DNA of 64,000 bases from Lolium rigidum (Eukaryota > Streptophyta > Magnoliopsida > Poales > Poaceae), in assembly GCF_022539505.1 (NCBI RefSeq), contig NC_061510.1:35427047-35491046 (forward strand), written 5' to 3'. The translations under genes were made by a program, and so were the position numbers. Positions 1 through 9,912 of the stretch are shown piece by piece (the first letter of the stretch is position 1; each line of letters begins with the position of its first letter). A model generated the notes under the pieces. It was not told the origin of the DNA, made no database searches, and was given only the letters and a program-made list of their open reading frames with translations.

Positions 1-558
1 TTTCTTTCTTCACCTTTTACTACAAACCCATCGAGCTGATCCATATAGATTTCCTCTTCCAACTCTCCATTAAGGAAAGTCTGTCTTTACGTCCATTTGA
101 TGAACGATAAGACCATAGGAGGCAGCCATGGATAGTAGTACTCGAATGGTGGTAAGTCTAGCGACAGTGTGAATAGGTGTCGAAGTAATCTTCGCCTTCT
201 CTCGTGTGTAGCCTTTCGCTACAAGTCGTGCCTTGTACTTTTCAATAGTACCATCGGGTCTTAGCTTCTTCTTGAACACCCATTTGCGGCCTACGAGGCT
301 TGCATCCATGGGGTCATTCGACAACTCCCAAGTTCCATTAGAAAGAATCGAGTCCATCTCATTATGGACGACTTCTTTCCGATCATCTGCATACTGGAGA
401 TGCATATGCCTCTGCAATGGACGTGGGAGTATCATCCACAAGGTACACAATGAAATCATCACCAAAGGATTTTTCAATCCTTCGTCTCTTGCTCCGTTTA
501 GGAGCTTCATTGTCATCCTTCTCGGTAACATTCTCATGTGATTGTTCAAAATACTCAT
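1..558 (-). pseudogene. copia reverse transcriptase, N-terminal part
   Basis: 558-70 reads the start of the copia reverse transcriptase domain: WVFKKKLRPDGTIEKYKARL, VAKGYTREKA, and IVHQMDVKTDF, where MDVKTDF is the first catalytic-Asp motif. The frame breaks near position 70 and recognisable sequence (LNGELEEEIYMDQLDG) continues in another frame to the window edge. The YVDD catalytic box is off-window. A small internal loss between GYTREKA and VARLTTIRVLL also looks likely compared with the copy at 31742-32207. Confidence 0.85.
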
Positions 559-1971
559 TAGATGTACTTGGACTCGAGAATTATCTCGGTAGAAATTCTA
601 GCAATGCTATGCATATCTTTCATAGGAAACATATTCTCAAAAAATGTTGCATCACGAGATTCCATAATAGTATCAACATGCATATCGAGTACCTCGGATT
701 GAACTACTAAAAATCTATATCCTACACTCCGCGGAGCATAACCTAGAAAGATACAATCCACAGTCTTTGGTCCAAGTTTGCGCTTCTTAGTAATTGGAAT
801 ATTGACTTTCGCCAAACATCCCCATGTGCACAAATACGAAAGTGATGGTTTTCTCCCAGCCCACTCCTCGTAAGGGGTTTTATCTTTATTCTTGTTAGAA
901 ACTCTATTCAGGACATGACATGAAGTCAACAAAGCCTCCCCCACCATGCCTTTGATAAACCGAGCGAGTGGCTAACATGGAATTCACCAAGTCGGTCGGC
1001 GTGCGATTTTTCCTCTCGGCAACCCCGTTTGATTGGGGTGAATAGGGAGGTGTCCTCTCATGAATAATGCCATGTTCCTCACGGAATTCATCAAAGATTT
1101 TAGGAAAATATTCGCCACCACGATCCGACCTAAGACGCTTGATCTTTCTCTCTAGTTGATTTTCAACTTCGGCCTTATAAATTTTAAAGTAGTCTAAAGC
1201 TTCATCTTTAGTTCGCAACAAATAAACATAGCGGAATCTAGTCGCATCATCAATCAATGTCATGAAATATCTCTTTCCACCTTTTGTCAACACACCATTC
1301 ATCTCGCATAGATCAGAATGTATGAGTTCTAGAGGTGCCAAGTTTCTCTCCTCGGCCGCCTTGTGAGGCTTCCGAGGTTGCTTTGATTGCACACAACTGT
1401 GGCACTTAGAACCTTTGGCAATGGTGAAATTCGGAATTAAACTTAAACTGGATAGCCGAGATATTAAACCAAAATTAATGTGACATAAACGAGAATGCCA
1501 AACACTGGTATCATCACTAACATTGCCACAAATATGGTTCACGGACTTATTACTGAAATCGAGAAGCGAAAAGCGGAACAAGCCTCCGCACTCATAGCCT
1601 TTACCAATAAATTGTTCAAACTTGGAAACAACTACTTTATTCGACTCTAAAACAACCTTAAACCCATCTCGCATAGAAGGGAGCCGCTAACGAGATTCTT
1701 GTTCATAGTAGGGACATCGCTGCACGTTCCTCGACTCGCACGATCTTTCCCGAAGTGAACTTCGGATCTACCGTGCCAACACCACGAACGAAGCATGTGA
1801 CCCATTCCCCATCAAGACGGAAGAATCCCGGGCGACCTGGTAAGAAGTGAACATGGATATGTCGGCACACACATGAACATTAGCACCTGTATCAATCCAC
1901 CAACATGGAGATTGAAATACCGAAAGAACGATAAAGAGATTACCGTACCCATCGGCATTGCTAGCGGTCAC
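558..1971 (-). pseudogene. copia protease and integrase region
   Basis: 1971-1768 holds the retroviral-type protease start, WWIDTGANVHVC, with the DTG active-site triad residue. 1674-904 holds the GAG-pre-integrase region (WHSRLCHINFG, then CHSC) and the integrase core: LIHSDLCEMNG, LIDDATRFRYVYL and PPYSPQSNGVAERKNRT, the D-D-35-E type acidic residues and the conserved SPQSNG loop. 947-558 continues in another frame through the C-terminal integrase part (YEEWAGRKPSLSYLCTWGC). At least two frame changes separate these blocks. The enzyme would insert the element cDNA; this copy cannot make it intact. Confidence 0.85.
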
Positions 1972-2779
1972 GGTGTTGACTTGCCTCCCCTTTTTCTTGC
2001 GGTCCGCCCTCTGCGGGACGAGTCCTTAGAAAAGTGGCCAGCCTCTCCACGAGTAAAGCAGCTTAGATCTGCTTTGTTTATCATCTTCTTCTTCTTGAAG
2101 GTTGTAGTCTTCATAGGCTTATTGAAGGAGGGCTTGTTATTCCCTTTGTTCTTGCTTCGTAGGGTTTCTTCGCACCATGTTGGCGCTAGACCGACCCTCT
2201 CCTTTCTCGGTATTATCCTTAGCTCGAGCTTTCTCCTCAACATCAAGAGACGCTATCGGATTTTCAAGCTGATATCTCCTGTCTCTTGTGTTTGAGAGTT
2301 GTGGCAAAGTTCCTCCATGAAGGGGGCAACTTAGCGATGATGCATCCGGCCACAAACTTGTCGGGTAAGGCACACTTAAGGAGTTCGAGCTCTTTCGCAA
2401 TGCATCGTATCTCATGAGCTTGTTCGACTACGAACGGTTGTTTACCATCCCGATGTCATGGAAGCTCTCCATGATGTACAGTTCATCGCTCTGCACCGAA
2501 TTTAGCATTCGGTGCATCCCGAGCTCTTTACCATCCGTTATGTGCATGTACACATCACACGGACGATCGGCAAGAATACTCGGAACGCATCCGACGAAGA
2601 GAGTATTGTTTTCCTTGAACTTGTTCGATCTTGGTCGGATATAGTTCCTTCGGGTAAACCATCACTAACTTCGAACACTTTCGGATGAGTAAGCCGGAGC
2701 GTGGCCTTAACTTGCCACCTCTTAAAGTGCACACCAGGTAAACTTATCCGGCCTCGGTGCATCGACAAAACCAGCCATT
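1968..2779 (-). pseudogene. copia gag with zinc knuckle, frameshifted
   Basis: The ORF begins at ATG 2779 (MAGFVDAPRPDKF...), changes frame within 15 codons, and continues in pieces at 2768-2538, 2415-2137 and 2246-1968. The last piece has a lysine-rich stretch and a CCHC knuckle in which one cysteine is replaced (CFTRGEAGHFSKDSS: the second Cys reads Arg and the last reads Ser). Gag would form the cytoplasmic particle that packages element RNA. The frame changes and lost knuckle cysteines mean no functional product is expected. Confidence 0.8.
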
Positions 2780-2817
2780 GTTAACTCAGGAAATTGCCTA
2801 CAATTAGGTTTTTGGAT

Positions 2818-3829
2818 TGTTGGATAATTAGGCACAATTTCCATGATTAATTCCAGAATATAAAACATGATGGCAGCAACTACTAACATGTGAACCTCAA
2901 ACATACTAGATGCATTAATCAACATGAGTAGCGACAGCGCAAACGATAAAGCATCCATCACTAAACGGATCGAGATATGTCGCACGTACCGATCCGGTGG
3001 AGGTGGCGGTGGAGGTGTAGCGGATGATGTCGCAGCGATAACGTTGTTGATGACAACATTGTTGACGACGGGTCGAAGTAGACGGCGTTGAAGACGACGG
3101 TAGGCAGCACCGCCCGACTTGGACGGAAGGCGACCCGTGATGAAGAGCTTGAGCGATCGCGCGAGTGCGCTTCCCAAAAACCTAATTCGCCCTCTCCCGT
3201 ACGGGATCGCAAGGACGAGCGGTTCCGGAGACCTGCTCTCCCGTTCGCCGATGCACGTCGGCGCGCGAGATGGAGTAGGCTACGATGGCGGCGCAAGCGA
3301 GAGAGGTGGAAACCCTAACTCGTGTATTAGATATATTTCGCGGTAGCCGGGCAGGAGATTATATAGGCTCGGGAAACCCTAGGCAACGTGGGCCACGCCC
3401 ACGTCGCACGAACGTTTCGAGTCGGTTACAGATAGCCCACGATCCGGGAGCGACCCGGACCGACTAACTGCGAAAAGTAAGGAAAGTCTCGGCTCGAGGC
3501 TCAATCCACTCACCACGAGCGCGGCGCGCGTGTCGTGTCGTGTCGTGTCGTGTCGTGTCGAGACGAGCGAGGAGGAGGAGGAGGAGCGCGCGTGTAACAC
3601 TCCTATTCTCACTCACTTACTAGTGGTAGAACAATCCACCTTATAAGGTGGTCTAACTTCCTCCCAACTTTCCATGTGGGACTAAACTTCCCACCTCTTA
3701 CCACTCCCCTAGTGAGCTGCCACCAACTTGGGCTCAAACTCATATGGCTGCCACTATGTGGGCTTTGAGATTTATAGGAAAAACTGAAATCTAATTTGGG
3801 CCACTAAAAATGGGCCCAATATTTCAACA
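2818..3829 (-). repeat. 5' LTR of the minus-strand copia element
   Basis: On the minus strand it starts TGTTGAAATATTGGGCC at 3829 and ends TTATCCAACA at 2818, giving TGTTG...CAACA inverted ends. Length is 1012 bp, comparable to the 874-bp copia solo LTR at 53884-62908. It contains a TATA-like 'cctatataatc' (about 3350-3364), a GC-rich leader, and a pentanucleotide run of cgtgt units at 3530-3560. The gag ATG lies only about 40 bp past the inferred LTR end, and no usual copia initiator-Met primer site is visible between, so either the end is misplaced or the leader is deleted. Confidence 0.65.
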
Positions 3830-4886
3830 TTTTTGACCGGCTAAACTACGATGTCGCCGGAACGCGCATGTTTGGCCGCGCAGGCCCGCATAGTTTGTAA
3901 ATTCCCGCCACCCGGGGATTGCCCTCCGTGTTTCAAACAAGGAAAAAGGTTCAAATTTTGATATGCTCGTCTCCTCTACTGGATGTGGGAGAGAAGCAGC
4001 ACATGTAGAGTTCTGGCTAAGCAATTCCGTTGGATTCAACTTTTGTAGTAGTACTCAAAATGTCATGAATAAATGAATAACACATTTATTCGATTGACTT
4101 TGAAAAATGTATTTTAATCCACGTGCGGACCTAAAAGGCCAAATACAGTTATACACCCGGACATGATAGTACACACAAGACATAATTTATCCTCGCGTTA
4201 ACACGGGTCATGACATATGTTAACAAAAGAAGCCTGGTGACTGGGTGTATACGTGAGCACGCATCCGTTGGTTGACACGTGTCACAGTTAGCAAACCAAA
4301 TCAGCACTAACAACACTTCCAAATCACGTATTTCCCCTGCCAAAGCTTTCGGTAATGATTGACGCTACAAATCATTGAAAAGCGGGCCTCGCAGCCCACG
4401 ACAAGTACGCTTAGCGATGGATAAGACAACGTCAATGCAACAGATCCAACTGATGAGAACCGGATCTCAAAGCAGATCGTGCGGTATCTAGAGGGTGCTC
4501 ACGTATACACCTAGTCACCAAATCCCCTCTTGTTAAAGCTTCACAATTCCTACTAATAATTCTTCACCAAAATCTCCCCCACCCCACCCCACCCCCTCCT
4601 CCCCCATCAAACCATTGATATTTTTCTTCTGCATCGTGTCTCGAGTCCCATCTTGATTCCACCATTGTTGCACGCCGCCGAGGATGTTTCAGCGTTGATG
4701 CAACAGGGTCCGATGAAGCCTAAAACTATGAATCGGGTATGTATTGGTGGAGTGGTACTCTGTCTATTGTCCCACCATGGCGACATGGAGAAGGGTAGCG
4801 GGAAGCCACCACAGACGTGCCCAAGTGCTATGCGCGGGACAAGCCACCTCACATTCTTGATCCACGATTCTAGGCTTTTATAGTAG
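3830..4886. other. intergenic, no gene recognised
   Basis: Mixed-composition sequence without a supported ORF. It holds a CCCCA simple repeat at about 4577-4600 and a CT/CCT-rich tract to 4610, plus a short ORF-like stretch at 4653-4883 that matches nothing I recognise. It is the left flank of the element that begins at 4897. Confidence 0.6.
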
Positions 4887-4896
4887 TGTGATCAAG

Positions 4897-4965
4897 CGAA
4901 TATGCTGAACGGAACCTGGCAACGCGCGAGGATGATATCGCGCCCGTTGCTTTGTTCAAGATTAG
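4897..4965 (+). repeat. left terminal inverted repeat of the Mutator-like element
   Basis: Begins cgaatatgctgaacgg and carries the core acctggcaacgcgcgaggat from 4914. It pairs with the reverse complement of 6980-7046. Similarity fades after about 65 bp. In MuDR the terminal repeats serve as transposase-binding sites and promoters; here that role is inferred from the position upstream of the + strand GRF gene. Confidence 0.65.
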
Positions 4966-5253
4966 CGATGTATTAGCAGGTAATCGTGTATTCCGCATTT
5001 CCCCACTCATTTCGATAGCTGGTATTTGATGTATTAAATCAGTAGCAGGCCGCAATAACTCTGTACGGAGGGAGACGCGTTAACCCGAGCCAACGGTCAC
5101 CTGTACCAAGACGCCCATCCCTCGCCTTCATAGCCACCCACCCTCTCCCTCACCACCTCTCACAACAGGAAGCAGCTCAGCACAACACCCCGGCGCCCCC
5201 TGCCCACCAGCTGTACTGCAACTAGCTACCGCACTCCCTTCCGCCCCGCCCCG

Positions 5254-5691
5254 ATGTCGCAGTCAAGCTCCGCTCCGCCCCGGTTCATGGGTTCGTCGGG
5301 GAGATCGCTCCGCTCCCTCTCATCCGCTGCCCGTTTTGCCACGCCGGTCAGGTGGTCTGGTTCGTCTCCGGCACCACAGCCAACCCTGGTAGACACTTCT
5401 ACAAGTGCGAGAACCAGGGCGTAAGTATCTGAGTGATGAGGTAGTATGTGTTTTCTTCTCAATCTTTGTGAGCTCATCTCGTTGCTTCATCACCTTTTTC
5501 AGCCCGGCGGGTGCAACTTCTGGAAATGGGAGAACAACTACATCGAGTACCTGCGTTCCAGGTGGGGAAAATTCTTCATGCCGGCACCATACTTGGTCCT
5601 CCTCGACAACAATGCTTGGCTGAGGAAGATCTGGATCGTAGCCATCGCCCACTGCCTTGCTCTCTGCGTCGTCATCGCACGTATCAACTGA
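5254..5691 (+). pseudogene. GRF-type zinc finger protein with C-terminal membrane helix; apparent 1-bp frameshift
   Basis: Two exons, 5254-5420 and 5503-5691, flank an 83-bp GT-AG intron (gtaagt...ttttcag). The spliced product carries a GRF zinc finger: CPFCHAGQVVWFVSGTTANP, then GRHFYKCENQG across the splice site, then PGGCNFWKWE, with the expected C-x2-C...C...C ligands. It ends in a hydrophobic helix (IWIVAIAHCLALCVVIARIN). GRF fingers bind nucleic acid in several DNA-processing proteins; small plant GRF proteins with a C-terminal helix are common and uncharacterised. The ATG at 5254 (MSQSSSAPP) is one frame off from the finger. One extra base in the G-run near 5297-5300 would join them, and no ATG exists in the finger frame after an upstream stop. 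So this copy is either frameshifted or carries a sequencing error. Confidence 0.75.
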
Positions 5692-6576
5692 TTAGGTGGT
5701 GATTGTGTCCATCTCTGAATTCACTGATATACCAACCTTCATCGTCTGTACGAAGCAGGCGTATCATCGACTGGCACTGACAACGGATTGAGGAAGAATT
5801 CTGTTGCTTCGGTTTGCCCTGCACAAAACAAGCAAAAAGGATTCAAATTATAGAGTACACTGAAATAAATTCAGTTAACACAACTACTCTCATCCAAAAA
5901 GAGCTGAACAACTCACCGCGCAGCAACAAACAATCTCTTGCATACATTTCCCACCTTGAACATTGCGTCGTGCTTTCGCGTAACGAATACCAAAACCAAG
6001 TTCCCATGAATATAGGTTGAAGAATTCGTATGCTTCGGCAACTGAATCGAATGTTAATCCTACAGACGGTGTCACTACTGCATCTGTTGTTCTCTGTGCG
6101 AAACCAGTGAAAGCAGTCTCCAGCGCCGTCACTCTTTCACCGCTAGTAGCCCGGTGGTCAGGGATTTGGCCTCTGCGCTTCCTACGGATGCATATCCAAC
6201 AGAAAAAATTGTAAGGAAACTACTTTCCGTGCAGACAGATCATTTGCTTATTAACTACTGTAGAACTCAGAAAACCAGCGAGCCAAGGGGGATAAAAGGT
6301 TTACCTACGGATCCACCCAGTCTCATCTGCAGATTTTGCAACGCCGTTTGGAAGCCTCTCTTTTGGATACCATTCGGCTTCTGGTACTTCAGATGCGTAG
6401 CGTTGTTCAGTTTGAGGACTACCATCAGACGAATCGCCCTCGTTCTCCTCCTGTACTGTCTCGAGCCTCCCAGTGTCTACCCCGAAAACAACTGAATCAG
6501 GGTATGATTGGCTGGGATCTAGGATCGGTGGATCTAAACTGCTGGAGAAGAATGATAGGTAGTTGAGAATTTGCAT
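5684..6576 (-). CDS. truncated FAR1/MURA-type DNA-binding protein, three exons
   Basis: Exons are complement 6305-6576, 5917-6181 and 5684-5818, joined by introns with GT-AG borders that keep frame. The first exon is acidic and Ser/Glu-rich. The second contains the start of a FAR1 DNA-binding domain (LTFDSVAEAYEFFNLYSWEL, then GFGIRYAKAR and KCMQEIVCCC). The third completes it with CQCQSMIRLL and GWYISEFRDGHNHH, including the terminal His-x-His zinc ligands. It then stops; there is no MULE transposase (DDE) or SWIM domain. FAR1/FHY3 proteins descend from Mutator transposases, and this domain binds DNA. The product could bind element ends without catalysis, for instance as a repressor; that is inference. 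An alternative or extra first exon may start at ATG 6665 (donor near 6640), but I could not fit its phase. Confidence 0.75.
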
Positions 6577-6979
6577 CTTGTTTACAGAATCAGCTTGGGG
6601 ATTTCAGAGATTGATGCAAGTTGTGCGCTGGGTGCTCACCTGAAAACAGTTGAAGGGGCGGCCATGTCTTTGCCTGTTCTGCTTCAAGCTCAACGTAGAG
6701 GATTTGCCCTCGTAGCTGAAGGTAGAGGAAGATCTACAGTGCAATGATGGTGTCTCGTGGAGATCTTATGGCCAGGGGAGAGGATACCAGGTTGGCGACT
6801 GACGATGGCAATTAAGTGACCTCGTACAGCATACGCCAAGCTACCATGCACGGAGCTAATAAATGTGGTTAAATGCGAGGTCGGTATAGCTGCGCGGTGT
6901 CCTGGTATACAGCAGCGTATGGCAGCTTCGGATATGGAAAACGAACGCGTATTGGTCTGTGCCTATATTATCTACGAAT

Positions 6980-7046
6980 CTCGCGGCGGAAGCAAAGGGC
7001 GACGATATCATCCTCGCGCGTTGCCAGGTCCCAATCGGCCGGGTCG
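6980..7046 (-). repeat. right terminal inverted repeat of the Mutator-like element
   Basis: Read on the minus strand it begins cgacccggccgattggg and then carries the same 27-bp core as the left end (7029-7003). It lies upstream of the minus-strand FAR1-like gene, matching the left end's relation to the GRF gene. Confidence 0.65.
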
Positions 7047-7056
7047 TGTGATCAAG

Positions 7057-7615
7057 GGTCTTATCTAAGGCATTTAGGGTAACTAAATATACTTTATCTT
7101 TGGTATTGTAAATATTGATATTTTAACCTATAAATCTAGTCAACCATTAAAAGTTGACTTTAGCCAGACCTAATATATGATATGTGCAGTATTTTTTTTT
7201 GCAGGGATATATGTGGAGTAATATGAAAGGCCGGATTAGTACTTGTCTAGTGGTATTTGTGGAGTAGCAATGTAGCATGACACCTGACGTTCGGGTCACG
7301 ACAACTTAACTTGGGACTATGTGAGACGCACAGGAGAAAAAATCATTTTTGTGAGCCATGAGACAGACGGGACAGGGGCGCCTGGAGCGGCCATATGCAC
7401 GCCGGTGATCGTGGACCCAACAAACGTCACTTGCATATCGCCCAGTGTGCATGCCAATTAATATCTTTTCGTTCCTTAACCTCTCCGTTTGGAGCTATGT
7501 TTAGGCGGTTGACATGTGGCGGCTCGTCGTGCGCCCGGCGACTTTTGTTTTTTTTGAAACGGACGCCCGGCGACTTTTCTTTGACGCATGCACGTAGGAG
7601 TACCTCCAAGACAAC
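7057..7615. other. intergenic, no gene recognised
   Basis: AT-rich start (7075-7250), then mixed sequence. A short duplicated phrase containing cgcccggcgacttttgt/ctttg occurs at about 7534-7580. No supported ORF or terminal-repeat element was seen. Confidence 0.5.
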
Positions 7616-7629
7616 ATAGCGCTCGTGAG

Positions 7630-9170
7630 ACATAAAGTTTGTTCAAGCGCACTCAAGGTTGAAAATTCAATGCCCTCGCACGTCCGCGTCGCTCCCAGGG
7701 AGGCGACACGGGCGACCAAACTCGCACCCGAGCCCGTCTTCTTCCTCCGTCCGCTCCCCTCGTCGCCGCCAGGCGCAGCCAGCGGGCAAAGCCCGTCTGG
7801 TAGCCGGCGGCGGCGGGCCCTCCTCCCTCGTGCGCGGGGTCTCCGGCTGGAGCGGCGCGGCGCCCGGACCGGCGGGCTGCCGGCGGCGGAGCAAGGGCGC
7901 CGGGCGGCGGCCCCGGACATCTTCGGCGAGGTTCGGCGGCCGTGGTGGGCTGTGCGGGCGGTGCCACGGCCTGAGCGACGTCGGCAGGCGCTCGAGCTCT
8001 TCCGTGCGGGCCAGATCTGGGCTTGGAGGGCTCGATCTGGGCCTTGCACTTGCGTGGGAGGTGGCCGGCGCGGCGACGTGCGGCATGGGCGGCGGCGAGG
8101 TGCTTCGTTGGCGGCGAGCTGCAGGTCGGTTGTGACCCCTCGGTGCGGCTGTCCTCGGCTGCGCAGCGTCTCAGCGTGCGGGCCAGATCTGGACTCGTGC
8201 GGGCTAGATCTGGGCCCGGCGTGCCCAGGCTTTCTGGCTCGGCGGGACGGTGGGGTGGCGGATCAGGGGCCTGCTCGCCCGGATCTGATGGGGAGGCGGG
8301 CCATGGCGGCGGCTCGGCGGATGCGGCGAGGTGTTGGTGGGCAAGGTGGAAGAAGGTGGTCCGGTCTTGGGCACGAAGCAGGATGGCGCGACAAGTCCCG
8401 GGCAAACGCCTTGTCTCGGTTGCTGGCCGGCCGGCAGCTGGCCGAGGCCGGTGATGGCGGCGGTTTCGGACGCCGCTCCCTTCTTGAAGGCATCGCCGAG
8501 GTGACGCTGTGGCTTCCTGTCTGGGTATGCTCCGGGGAAATCCCTAGATCCATCGTGATCGGTCGATGGCGGCACTCTTGTGTCGTCCTCCCTCTTGAGG
8601 GCATCGATTTGGAGCTGCTTAGGTCGGAGGGACCCGTGGAAGTTGGATGGTGTTGGCGTCATGGGTTGCGTGGCGACGATGACAATGGTGAGCGAATCGG
8701 AGTTGCGGCATGTTCTTCGTCACCCCTGCCGTGATGGTGAAGTCGGAGCTGCGAGGCGACTTGTGGCAACGATGCCACTTGATTGGTGCTTGCGTCGGTG
8801 CAAGGCGTGCAACTTCTCCTATGAAGGTCACGGTTGAAGTCGGAGCTGCCTCCTCCTCGGCATGCTTGGGGTCGACTGTTTGGCACAGGCTCACTTGGGT
8901 TCCGTTGTCGTTTGCGGCGAGGGTCTCGATGGCGGATGTCTAAAGTGAAGTCGGAATCGCTGTCTCGTGGAGGAGTGATGATGATGACGCTCGATGACAT
9001 CCTCAACGGGTCTTTCTCCTCGATGGCGTCTGTGCTTCGTGTGGGCAGCCAGGTTGGCGGGGTGCTAAGTGTGTGTTGTTGGTTTTCGCCCGATTTTCTC
9101 CTAAAAATTGGGCACTTTCTTCTTAATTAATAGATTGAGGCAAAGCTTTTGCCTCCGTTTCAAAAAAAAT
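7630..9170 (+). mobile_element. LINE-like poly(A) retroposon, 14-bp target duplication
   Basis: A 1,541-bp GC-rich block is flanked by the identical 14-mer atagcgctcgtgag (7616-7629 and 9171-9184). It ends in a 3' terminus typical of reverse-transcribed inserts: ttgaggcaaagcttttgcctccgtttc followed by an A-run. Direct repeats of this length with a poly(A) end indicate target-primed reverse transcription. No reverse transcriptase or endonuclease domain is visible, so it is a 5'-truncated LINE tail or a non-autonomous/processed retroposon. The long ORFs on both strands (for example 7625-8734 +) are a by-product of high GC and are not supported as genes. Internal GC-rich phrases such as gccagatctgg recur. 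Confidence 0.75.
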
Positions 9171-9184
9171 ATAGCGCTCGTGAG

Positions 9185-9739
9185 GCCCACTAACTGCTCA
9201 TGACGACGAAGCAACGTACGTACGGTCCTGGAAATGATGATGCTTTGCTCTTGAGTAGAGGGACGTACCGATTTAGGAGTGCAGAAGTGAAGAGTAATAC
9301 GTAGTAGAAAATGTGGTACCACACGATGTACTACTAATCATTAGGGACTTAATTTCATCAAATTGCACTTGTGTATCACCTCTGTCTCTAATTATCTCCA
9401 ATTATAAAATGTCATGTTTTGGTGGCCAAATATAAGTCCTTCTTGTTTCAAAAAGAAAATATATAAGTCCTTCAAAACGTCTTATAGTATGGGAGTAGGT
9501 TACTAATTTTTTAATGGGCGTGACTAATTTTTAGTCTATTGAGAACTAGCATAATTTTTAGTTAGATAACGTTATTAAAAGTCAGTTTCGACCCTCACCA
9601 TTAGCACAAATTACGAAGCAAATCCAACAGTTTGGAGAACTTTTTTATAGCCGCAACCTTACTTGCAATTGAAAAACTTCAGTCGTAACCGAACTTGCTA
9701 CTCAAATACAGTACATGAATCACATTATCACAATATAAA
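9185..9739. repeat. intergenic with a degenerate Stowaway-like MITE
   Basis: The segment 9378-9500 begins cacctctgtctctaatta and ends, on the minus strand, cctactcccatactataaga. That resembles a decayed Stowaway (Tc1/mariner MITE) terminus of the ctccctccgtcccataat type, and the interior repeats tataagtcctt. No clean TA duplication was found, so the call is weak. The remainder is AT-rich without genes. Confidence 0.35.
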
Positions 9740-9904
9740 CAGTGGCGGAGCCACGTTAAGTCTGTGTAGTCAATTGACTACACAGATTTTGAGCAAAACC
9801 TTTAAAAGAACACAAAAATTCATGCATAAATTCAGGAAATAATACAAGAATTAGAGACTCAATATACTTGACATCACAACTTTATTGCTCTGGCTCCGCC
9901 ACTG
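9740..9904. mobile_element. hAT-type MITE, 165 bp
   Basis: Perfect 14-bp terminal inverted repeats cagtggcggagcca at both ends and a perfect 8-bp target duplication aatataaa (9732-9739 and 9905-9912). Both are diagnostic of the hAT superfamily. The 165-bp interior is AT-rich and non-coding; the element would depend on a hAT transposase elsewhere. Confidence 0.85.
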
Positions 9905-9912
9905 AATATAAA

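Larger units (their letters stand above)
1..3829 (-). mobile_element. Ty1/copia LTR retrotransposon, degenerate, cut by window start
   Basis: Read on the minus strand the order is LTR (3829-2818), gag, zinc knuckle, aspartic protease, integrase, reverse transcriptase. Integrase before reverse transcriptase is the copia order. The coding part is broken into many frames, so the copy is dead. The rest of reverse transcriptase, RNase H and the other LTR lie outside the window. The LTR resembles the copia LTRs at 30972 and 53884 in its TGTTG start, the 'gtttagtcccac' block and the GC-rich leader. The family is probably one of the high-copy Triticeae copia groups (Angela/BARE/WIS-like), which I infer without a search. 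Confidence 0.9.
4897..7046. mobile_element. two-gene Mutator-like element with 10-bp target duplication
   Basis: A 2,150-bp block is flanked by identical 10-bp direct repeats tgtgatcaag (4887-4896 and 7047-7056), within the 8-11 bp range known for Mutator-like elements. The termini are inverted and alignable: both start cga, about 15 of the first 23 positions agree, and then an identical 27-bp core follows (4914-4940; reverse complement at 7003-7029). The core lies exactly 17 bp from each inferred end. Two genes are transcribed inward from the two ends and converge at 5684-5691, the layout of maize MuDR. No transposase catalytic domain is visible, so the element would be non-autonomous. It could instead be a Pack-MULE that captured host exons. 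Confidence 0.7.

Noticed and set aside
3530..3560. cgtgt pentanucleotide array as a telomere-like repeat
   Set aside because: Short, inside a copia LTR, and not the plant telomere unit.
7501..8405. Long overlapping ORFs on both strands (up to 369 codons)
   Set aside because: Very GC-rich, stop-poor sequence inside a retroposon; no domain, and open frames occur in almost every frame.
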